Shown one piece after another: positions 54,601 through 64,000 of a stretch of 64,000 bases of DNA (its first letter is position 1; the number at the start of each line of letters is the position of its first letter). The notes below the pieces were generated by a model. That model made no database searches and was not told the DNA's origin. It saw only the letters and a program-made list of their open reading frames with translations. This DNA is from Brugia malayi (taxonomy: Eukaryota > Nematoda > Chromadorea > Rhabditida > Onchocercidae): assembly GCF_000002995.4 (NCBI RefSeq), contig NW_025062476.1, positions 6,437,001-6,501,000 on the forward strand, read 5' to 3'. The position numbers and the translations under genes are program-made.

Positions 54601-57287
54601 CCACATTCTTCATCTCTTCCAAGGGTTGTAGATAAGGGTAAGAAGCACGCAAAACCTTCAGATCGTTTAGAAAATCGAACCCTGAAACTGAATGCTAAGG
54701 TATTACGAAGAATTCACTGAGTTACATGTTTCTTCTCCGAATGTGAAAGACCCCTGGAGACATAATTAATAAGTCTCACAGAAAAAAAAAAAAGTTATAC
54801 AGTTCTTCACTGACCTAATTTTATTGCAGTGCTGTCACAAAATAAAGCTTTGAAGAATCGTGTCCACTGTTCTTCTGTTAATACATTTTCTAAAGTGATA
54901 ACATCGACAAGGTAACTGCAGTGTTGAACACAAATTTGGAAAAGTGCAACCTGAAACACTTTCTGACTATATTAAGTTTGGCTTAAATAAACTATAGATT
55001 TTTTGCTGATAAATGATGCATACTTCACTTGATCACTAACTTGCAGAAGTGACAGCCCTACCGAAACTTTACGGGCAATTTCCAAAAACGTTTTCAGCTG
55101 TATTATATACACAACTGATATTAGAATATTGAATGATGAAAATCTAACAAAGAACCACATTAAAAAGTGGTTACCCTTTCATTTGTGCAAATAAACAAGG
55201 GTTTCCATTCAGTATCTATTCCAATTAAGTCGGCTTCTTCAATAACGGGATAAAGCTCCTCCAGATCTTTAAGATTTGCAATCACTTTGATAGGATGACC
55301 TGGAAACAGTTCCACGTTTGTAATACTCGCCCTCTCTGACACCATCCTGTAAAAGAATAGTTCGGGAGCAGTTTCAAACAGTTAAAAATAAAACTGGTTT
55401 TCACAGGTAAATGATAAAAATATACCAATCATTTATAGGCATACATCTCTCATATTAAAGACAATTATAGTATGCCTTCTAAAAAATTTGATATATATTA
55501 ATGAAAGCCAATTCTAAAAGTTTGTGCCTCGCCAAATCAGCTTGCGCTTCAAGAACTGCATTAGTGCACAAATAAGGCTGCAGAATGCGAGGAGCACAAC
55601 TGATCATGTCGCAAAAAACAACCCATCGAATAGCATCATTGATCCAGCCGTTTGAGCAAAGATAATTGATGAAATATTTCTGCAGGCTCAAATCCGATTG
55701 TAAAGCTTGCTGGAAAATAGGTATTTGTTTTAAAATTTCATTCAAATGACTGAACATTACGGCATCGATTTTTTGAAAAAACCAGTTCAAATCATAATCA
55801 TTTAGCTCAACCCATTGCTATAAAGAATCATGATTTCTTCAGGTGATAAAGAGACAAACTACGTTATTCCTGCTACCCACAATTAACGACAGCTACATCA
55901 TCAAACTGAAAATTTAGACGGATAAATACAGATACTTACAGCTACATAATCAAAATATCCTTCTTCGGTAATACGACGTTCAACGAAATACATAAAAGCC
56001 ATGTGTCTGAGAGCACCTTCTCGTCTAAGGCGAGATAAATTTGGTGCTACTTCCTCAGGTGGTAAATTGTATGTTGCTAGCAGTTTGGTGACTAACTTTT
56101 CAATTGCCTTGTTTTGCAACCTTGATATTGAAATGGTCATAATTTTTCTTCTGCGAAAATCCTCATAACGATGAGCAATTGCTAAATTAAAATATGAAAA
56201 TTTTAGAATTCCAAAAAAATAAAACCCAACATGAATTCTATAAAATTCAAAATCACTGAACTTCCCTTCTAACTGCAACCAGAATAAGGTAATGTTTTTT
56301 GACTGAATTGAAAGCTCCTAACATAACTGAACAAGACTGAACAATAAAGGTTAAATTATATGTATATTTATAGAACAATATATCACTTGCAGTGGAAACA
56401 TCAGACATTAATCACTCCAAGCTAATTTGAAAAAGGAAAAAAAAAGTAACATGAATTAATAACAAAACAGGAACTAACTTCGTTCATCGAGGCCAATAAG
56501 GTTATCAAAATGTCGTACAAGTTCTTCCTGCATTTTTCTTTCATTTTTGATAAATGCGTCGACTGCAATAAAACGATCTTGCAGCATGCATGGAATAACT
56601 AACTCATTAAGTGTAAAGTGGGATTGCAATCTAAATAATGTTGCACAAGAGATAGCGTCACGATAATTTGCCACCACCACCATGTCCTGAACATTCCTAT
56701 TTCAGTAAATATGAAGCATGAAAGAAAACAAGTATTTCTCAACCAGAAATTATGCAAATACATGGCAATATGAAATTAGACATAAACAGAAATGGTACAG
56801 AACACACTGAGCTCGAAGGCAAAACAGTTCCACTATATAAAAGCGACTTTCGATATCTAAGAAAAATTACTTAGTGTTTATTGCAAAAAACTGACTTTCA
56901 CCGCTTGAAGGATATAGTCCATCATATCATCAGTTTTCAATTGAAATATACTAGTGATAAGTTCCAGATGTATTGTATGTTTGCTTGTGCCGACAGCGAA
57001 AGCTTCAATCTGTTACATTTACTGGGATGAAAGTTTATTGTTCTGAATGATATAGGATTTAGAACTGATTTTCTTTACTCTATTTTTCTGTTTTATTTTC
57101 ACTCTATGAATGAATACCAACAAGTAATTCAATAACCAACTTATTCAACTGTACTGATCTAATGATGAAACGTTTTGGAATAACTTTAATAGATTAAAAA
57201 GAAAAGAAGCTTTGTATACTACAACATTAACACATTAAATAAAACTAAATGAAATCGACTTTATGGCTGATTTTATAGCCTAAGGTT

Positions 57288-57318
<31 letters not shown>

Positions 57319-58013
57319 AACCTTCAGATTCCGATCTAGCTTTCCATACAGTTCACCATTTCGTTTCGTTTTTTGTAGCCACTGTTCGAAATGGCGCAAA
57401 ACAAAACCAGCTAGACTTGATGCCTTCTGCATCCCATAATCTGGACACAACTGAAATATGCCAGATCTGACCAGAAACTGTAAATTTCTCTGTTTAATTT
57501 TATATTCCAAAACGTTTCTCTAACTTAAAGTTTAGTGCTATACATATTTTATTTTATACAGTTTCTTTGAATAAACTTTATGCAAAACAAGAGCAGTTTT
57601 CATCGGATTTTCGCATTCGTCGAATATTTGGTTCAGCGCTGACTGACATAATTCCTCCTAAAATAAAAGGATGTAGAGGTATTTGAAATGAAGTTAATAT
57701 TTGATATATGAAAGTTATAGATGTAAACGAGGTCATAAAATTTCAGTAGTTTCAATATAATCCATTTAAAATCTTCAGTTTATTTCAAGGAAATAAAATA
57801 AACAACCTTAACAGCTTTCTTCTCACCAATCCAAATGTCTTTCAGCAACTTAACCCACATTCGTACCAATTCCTGATTTGTTTGAGACTGCAATTCTTCG
57901 TCCAACTTTTTTCGGTGATCATCTTCAATCTCCCCATTAACTAACTGTTTGTTCATGACAGCATCCCGCATAGAAACTCCAGCCCTTATCCTTGAACAAT
58001 TATCTTCGGCCAT
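51687..58013 (-). CDS. mut-7: MUT-7 / EXD3 exonuclease with Mut7-C domain
   Basis: In C. elegans MUT-7 is a 3'-5' exonuclease-family member of the mutator complex needed for transposon silencing and RNAi. The start at 58013 lies 3 nt after a TTACAG acceptor. The N-terminal half (58.0-55.4 kb) is a helical region over several exons. The DEDD exonuclease follows: motif I DLIGIDTEWKP (about 55215), motif II LGFDFLNDLKVL (about 54680) and motif III MKYAAMDGYCLLNLYNKL (about 54020, Y-x3-D, so DEDDy). A Lys-rich linker leads to Mut7-C: LKVIVDSMILGLGKHLRRCG (about 53470), CGIDTLLAE, FILRQFNMYLSKDDIFSRC, then a zinc ribbon made from KCNSNSF and, in the last exon, FYVCGVCGTVYWDGCH, ending PLLAEER. The last exon joins after the AGCAG donor in the right frame. 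All catalytic acids I can identify are kept. Confidence 0.93.
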
Positions 58014-58828
58014 AACCTGTAACAACCTGCTTCCGTTTTAAAGAGAATATTGTGAACAGTGATACTCGTCGCACACTTCAATAAGCCAATATAATTAATA
58101 CTCTCCCAGACATCTTAAGCAAATTTCCAACTTTTTGATAGCACATCAATTAATAGTAGTTGTTCTATATTCTTATAGTGCAACCGTTCCACCTCCATAT
58201 TGTATTTTCTTATGTCGAACTCATATCCAAACGTCATTCACACACATGTTCAGCGACAATATCAAAATTTAAAAAACTATTGTGCTGCATCAACGAAACA
58301 GAGTTACGAGATTGAAAAGGTAATCTTGGCAACAAGTCAATAATCGATCGTAGACTTTGAAGGTTCTTTTAGCGATATGGCAGTTTCACCTCCATATTGT
58401 TCGTTTGTGATCATTCGTGAGACTTTACGTGGCTGATATCTGGCTATCGTCAACACTATGCGAGACACCTATATCTGCTAACTTTCGCTCAAATTTCACA
58501 CGTTGGTTTACGCAGTGTAGTTAACATAAGAATTACGGACACTCACGTTCATCTGCGTCAACGTGTGTTCCTTGCAGCCGTGGCGTAGCGGGATGTTCCC
58601 GTGTAACGAGTATGAACGGAAATTTTTGGCTCAACATAATCCAGGGACTTCACCTCAAAAAGCACAGGTGACTTAAACAAATGTTTTCTGTCCTGTTTAA
58701 TTTGCAGTTGCTTGCAGGAAAATTTTCCATGTAAGATAGTAATTTGCGAAATTAGCATGTTGTATGCATAAGTTGCAAATGAATTATTGTTTTCTGTAGG
58801 TTTTAACTTTACGTGAGGCCTGTGAAAC
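58014..58828. other. Divergent upstream region of mut-7 and FZR1
   Basis: Shared promoter space. A minus-strand open frame at 58558-58830 (90 codons) overlaps the presumed FZR1 start and shows no splice or family support. Confidence 0.45.
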
Positions 58829-61800
58829 ATGCCAAACGGTGGTTCACACGATTCTGTTTGTATCAGTAACTACTCAAACATACGATGATTGCTTTTTTTT
58901 CACAAGGTTGAAATGAAGAAATTGCGGACGATATTTTGAAGATCATTTTAGGGACATTCGCCGCGTATCACACCAACGAAATACCGCCCGGATGGTGGTG
59001 ATCGTTATATACCCATTCGACAAAGTAGTGCAGAGTGGGCGACAAGGTGATTTTTATTTTTGAGTGAGGTTTTTGCTGAAGTGACGTGATCAATAATCGT
59101 ATGTCCAAGCAGAAGTGACGTGTATTGCATATTCCTTTTTTCATTTACTCATGCAGTAATGATTATATCGAGAAGTGATGATTGGCGTCCAATCATCGTT
59201 CCATAAGCACATTAGTTTATGGAGCATTTTTGGAATACTGTGATGTTGAACTTATATGAACTGTAGTCAAGATTGTGCATTTTTTGTAGTTTTATAATCT
59301 TCAGAGGAAAGAAAATACATTTTGTTAAAATTGGAGGTTCCTTTTAGATTTGCTGCAATTGCATCATCATCTCCGGATACGCCTAATCTTTTCAAAAGGC
59401 CTACAGGAATGCAAGGAGCATCGACTGGTGCATCCAGCAGCGGAAATGTGTCAAATGCACAAGCGGCTCCGTCCGCAACTGCTATTGATGACTCTCGTAT
59501 GGATTCTGCAGCACATCGAGCTCTGCTAAGAAACGAACTGCTATGCGATAACATTGACGATATTAGGGTTCGTCTGTTTCGTGTTTTTGTTTGCTTAGAA
59601 AATACGGGTTGCAGTAACAATTTGTTATATTTAGATGTGGGGAGAAATTTTTTTGCTTAATTTTCTTTCAGGCAGACCTAGAAGGGTTCGATACAGGTCG
59701 GTTGCGCGATAGTCCTAGCGGTGGTCTTTTCAAGTTCGGACAACGGACACCAACAAAATATGGTGATGCATCAACAAGTCATGCTGCGCGTTGTCTATTC
59801 GGAGGGCCACCATTGAGCGAAGGGAGTCAGCGTCTTCTCAAGTCGCCTCGTAAACCACAGCGTAAAGTACCTAAAAATCCGTACAAGGTAGGCTAGAATT
59901 TAATATATTTATGTTTTCGTTAAGTATGCAATAAAAGTCACAGTGAATTATTTGGATTTTGACTTCAGTTCTTAGCAGTTTTCAGTCCTTACTATTTTTC
60001 CAGGTTTTGGATGCTCCTGAATTGCAAGATGACTTTTATCTTGATTTGGTGGATTGGTCATCGCAGAATATGCTTTCGGTTGGATTACATACTTGTGTGT
60101 ATCTCTGGAGTGCGTGCAACAGTCAAGTTCGTATTTTGGCTGCGATTTTTTTGGCGTTGTGAATACACTATCAAGTTGTGGGTTGGTGGAAAACAAAGCA
60201 TACTGGTCTCTATCAAAATTGATGAAACGTTCATTATAATTCCTTCTAAGGTTGTAAAACTTTGCGATCTTGCAACTGATGGTGACAGCGTAACATCTGT
60301 TCAGTGGGCTGATAAAGGCGACTTATTGGCTGTTGGTACAAATAAAGGCATCACGCAGATATGGGATGTTCATGCTCAGAAGAGGGTTTGTTGTATGCCT
60401 TTTTTGTTGAGCAAGTGTCTATGGTTCACAGAATTATTTTTTTTTTTCTAGAATGATGTATTTTAGCTTCGGGAGCTCACAGGCCATTCATCAAGAATCG
60501 GCTGCTTAGCATGGAATACGGATCTGGTATGTTCGGGCTCTAGAGATCGCGTTATTATACAAAGAGACATTCGTCAACCAGCACAGTATGCTGAACGAAG
60601 ACTTAATGCTCATCGTCAAGAAGTAATGATATATTTTCATCTTTTTTTCAACATTTTAAATCGTTTATTGTTCTGTTCCTAAAATCTCTTGTTGCTATTT
60701 TAAATTTTAGGTTTGTGGGTTGAAGTGGTCTCCAGATAGACAATATTTGGCATCAGGTGGCAATGATAATCAGGTTCTGGTGTGGAGTTTGAGAAGAAAT
60801 GATCCTTGCCAGGTTGGCTTAGTTTGATTTTTTTTTTTTTTTGAACTTCGACATCTTTTTAAATTTGGATTTTATTTGGCTAGGCGATAAAGTAATATCA
60901 CATGTTGTAGAAGAAACATGTGATGGAAACAGTCGCATGCTGCACTATATGGAATATTTTGTTACTTTTTTTAGGTGTATACGGAGCATAATGCAGCAGT
61001 GAAAGCATTGGCGTGGTCTCCTCATCATCATGGTCTTCTCGTTTCTGGTGGTGGAACAGCCGATCGATGTCTTCGTTTCTGGAACACATTGACGGGACAA
61101 TCCTTGCACTCTATTGATACTGGCAGTCAGGTATGCATTTTACATCCGTTTTTGCCAGTGTAAGGTTTCTTTAATTTATGGAAGCTCTTGAGAATGGTTC
61201 CATTTCTTCCATTATGGATTGGCGAATTACAATTTCTTTTAATTTTGTTTATAAAATTTGGTCTTCATCTAGATTGGTTTTCTGAAAATCATAGAAAACA
61301 TAATTATAAAATTCGAGAATTTGTATGTCTTTACTAGGGAATCTGTCTTGGTTATAGTTTGAAGTTAGTATAGACGAATGTATTAAAAAAAAAAAAAGTT
61401 TGTTATAACACCCAGTATAAGCTAACAACCACGGTACACTCTACAGCAATAATACACTGATAATTTCGTAGTTCATCTAATAATATGAAATGAAGAGCAA
61501 GGAAAATGAGGAGATAATTTAACTAAAAGGTTTAAATAGGTGGATTTAATTGAGCGTGAAAGAGTAGCCGAATTGGAACTTTTTGATATTTTTGATATTA
61601 ACACAGACCAAGGGTTTAAATTCTTATATAGTAAATTAGCTTACAGCGAGCATATAATCAGTGAAAGTAAAGAGCTGTTTATCATATGATCTTTATATGG
61701 TAATGGTTAGGTTTTGACATTACACCACTTGCTCGTAAGAATGACTATTAAATTAGAACTCTTTGATGTTACATACAAATCTTGTTTAGAATAAAGGAAT

Positions 61801-62636
61801 ATTTTCAACATATTAGTCAGTGCGTATGTAACATTCCAGACAGTGAAGATAAGCTCAGCTAAACTGGAAAATCAGATTGGATAAATGATTGTTTGTATGA
61901 TATACATTGTGAAACAGTTTTATACTTGTCTAAGAAATATTCAAATTAAGGCGTCTTTTCCTTTGGATTTAATACATATTATTTCGCCATTTATTTGGTT
62001 TTTCGACAGTAGTGGTAGAAAACAGTTCCTTTCGCCTACGTACATTTTAATTTGCTTTTTTCTTTGTTTTGACCAAACTTTCAAGATCTTTCTTCGAAGG
62101 TATGCAATGTAGCATGGTCAAAACACAGTTCAGAGTTGGTGTCGACACATGGTTATTCATACAACCAGGTTATAATATGGAAATATCCATCTTTGCAGCC
62201 AGTTACGAAACTTACGGGACACCAGTACAGAGTTTTATATTTGGTATGTATTAGTATAAAATAATATAATATGGGCTTGAGGAATAATTTCATTTTGTTT
62301 TTGCAATTTCATCTGCCTTACTTTAAATTCAAGAACTGCACTTTTTTATGAAGATAATTTCTTTCGAATATACATGAACTTAGAATATAAATAGTGTATG
62401 TACTGTAAAGTCAGCACATTAAAATTGCTAACGCCATATTAACTGATAGCTAACGGTAACTGAAACTTTCTAAAATCAGCTTCAGTGTCTTATTATTATA
62501 GGCAATGTCTCCAGATGGTGAATCCATTGTGACAGGTGCTGGTGATGAAACCCTGCGATTCTGGCACGTATTTAGCAAAATTGGACAACAGAAAGTTGTT
62601 CGTTCGAAGTTGAATCTGCTGTCGAGTATTCGTTGA
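58829..62636 (+). CDS. FZR1: FZR1 / CDH1, APC/C co-activator with WD40 repeats
   Basis: Substrate adaptor of the anaphase-promoting complex in late mitosis and G1. An exon at 58952-59046 holds the C-box GGDRYIPIR, needed for APC/C binding. The first exon (58829-58855, MPNGGSHDS) is a phase-compatible guess. Next come [53 protein letters not shown] and the propeller: [118 protein letters not shown]. The C-terminus ends SSIR, an IR tail that docks on APC3 in this family. The nearly 1-kb gap before exon 62100-62243 is intron. Two acceptors (ending 60250 and 62099) are AAG; both are fixed by protein identity and length. Confidence 0.96.
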
Positions 62637-64000
62637 CTAGTTACTTATTTCAAGAGTTTTTCAGTCCCTTTCCCGTTCATTATATTTTTGAAGGCACTTT
62701 CTTTCTTTAGCGCAAGCTATTTATTTCTTATTCAAGCAAATTAATCTGGTTCGGGTTTAAATGTCAATGAACTCCATGTTCAGAGTCGTGATCCTTTTTG
62801 TCTTTCAGATTCTTTTTTCTTTCATACTTTTCATTTTAGAACAAATCCGTTTTAGAGGTGGTAGGCATTAATTATTTTTATTAGAGATGTCTGGCTTGGT
62901 ATTGCAATATTACAGTCATTTGTTAACCTTCTTCCAATCACTACTTGTTGACGCTCCCTCAATTCATGCTCATTTCATTTTTATTTATGTACAGAGCTAA
63001 TCAAATCATCGAGGAATTATAAAGTTGTTTACTAACTGAGTATTCTTCATTTATCGGATGAGAAAATTCATTCACACAACGTATTTTCGTGTTTCTAGTC
63101 TATACGTAATATTTTTTGTTTAATCAGTATCACTACAATATTCCACATGTTACTGAGCTTCTCAGGACTGCATATGTGATAATGTCCAATGCGCAGTTGT
63201 TTTTTATCTTGTTAACTATTTTTATGTTCGCAGATTTTATTTTCTAAACCATTTTCTACTTACCCTTAGTGTTGTACTTCTTAGTTCTGGGCACAACTCT
63301 ATTTTAGAAAACCTGGTTTTTAAAACTTGATATCTTTAGAATTCCCTATTCCTAATATAAGCGAAATTATTGATCGTGCCTGGGGCTCGAATGATAAGCC
63401 ATATGTTCAGTCGTTACTGTTTCCCAATAATTGCTATCATAATGTATTTCTAATAATGTTTATTGTTTGGTTTTAGATAAAGCGGATCTTCTAACCATTT
63501 TCAAGCAAATTATTTTGTGAAATAAGTGAACTCAATAAAAATTACTAAAGGATATAATGACATACTGAGTATAAAATTTCCGCCGATGTTAATGAGTTTA
63601 GGTTAGAACTGTGTCAGTTTCTCCGCATTTGTCCTTTAATTTTAAATTTCGTTATTGTGTTAAAACACATGAATGTCTTCTTGTCAGGTAATATGCTTGG
63701 ATCTGCTGCTATTTAAAATTATCCTCGGTAGGATCATATTGCGGAAATGCTGAGTTGTTAATATCAGATCGCATAGCGAAGAAAGTTGTACCAGTTCAAA
63801 TGGTTATGCTCGGGCCACTGAACGACGATCCATATGTTCAATTGTTATCGTTTTTCACTAATTACTGTCAGCATATATTTCTAGTGATGTTTATTGTCAT
63901 ATTGCGGAAATATTGAGTTATACTCCATCACCTGAATAACATGCAATAGTGAATGAATGGTTGGAGGAGAAGGAGCCTTCTACCAAGCTGTCTTAAAAGG
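62637..64000. other. FZR1 3' flank, no further gene recognised
   Basis: AT-rich sequence to the window end. It holds diverged direct repeats at about 63399-63468 and 63830-63897, plus a shorter pair at about 63734 and 63898. No open exon was recognised. Confidence 0.45.
63399..63897. repeat. Diverged direct repeat pair of about 70 bp
   Basis: Both copies begin CCATATGTTCA, share a CAATAATTGCT/CTAATTACTGT segment, and end with TTTCTA followed by ATGTTTATTGT. They are about 431 bp apart. A second element (CATATTGCGGAAAT) occurs at about 63734 and directly after the second copy at about 63898, so a larger repeated unit is possible. Confidence 0.6.

Noticed and set aside
58558..58830. A 90-codon minus-strand frame in the mut-7/FZR1 promoter interval.
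   Set aside because: It overlaps the likely FZR1 first exon on the other strand and has no supporting motif or splice site.

Overview
The window looks like nuclear DNA of a nematode. It is AT-rich (roughly two-thirds A+T by eye), every recognisable gene is interrupted by many introns of about 50-900 bp, and the protein set is worm-like: a MUT-7 exonuclease, a RAB-3 ending CNC, and possible splice-leader acceptor sites just before several start codons. Gene structure and AT-richness would fit a clade III (spirurid or filarial) worm, but I cannot name the species. No operon-like cluster, rRNA, tRNA, CRISPR or recognisable transposon was seen. All gene models below were built by reading exons, splice sites and frames by eye and comparing with protein families from memory.

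Layout. 0.4-6.4 kb (+): the 3' part of eIF2B gamma, then a Nanos-type zinc-finger gene. 7.3-16.3 kb (-): TFIP11/STIP spliceosome disassembly factor, a tandem minisatellite, then rab-3. 19.2-22.0 kb (+): proteasome ATPase Rpt1/PSMC2. 22.4-31.0 kb (-): two complete, diverged, head-to-tail copies of PIGW (GPI-inositol acyltransferase). 31.7-33.7 kb (-): B3GALT6/SQV-2. 34.9-40.1 kb (-): two different UBE2J2-class ubiquitin-conjugating enzymes, one membrane-anchored and one with an acidic soluble tail. 41.0-42.4 kb (-): NECAP endocytic adaptor. 43.3-44.5 kb (+): exosome subunit RRP46/EXOSC5. 46.2-47.1 (or 47.5) kb (+): an unrecognised small protein with an acylation-type N-terminus. 47.9-50.8 kb (-): an unrecognised 435-residue RRM-like protein. 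51.7-58.0 kb (-): MUT-7/EXD3. 58.8-62.6 kb (+): FZR1/CDH1, the APC/C activator.

Most genes are independent housekeeping functions. The thematic clusters are ER work (PIGW x2, UBE2J2-type E2s; B3GALT6 in the Golgi), ubiquitin/proteasome work (Rpt1, two E2s, FZR1) and RNA work (TFIP11, Nanos, RRP46, RRM protein, MUT-7). I see no evidence that they form one pathway.

The points most worth a second look are the tandem PIGW pair, the E2 pair that splits anchored and unanchored forms, a Nanos finger with an enlarged first loop, the small acylated-protein gene with two phase-compatible 3' ends, repeated use of AAG acceptors and GC donors, and a minisatellite whose units all keep one reading frame open.
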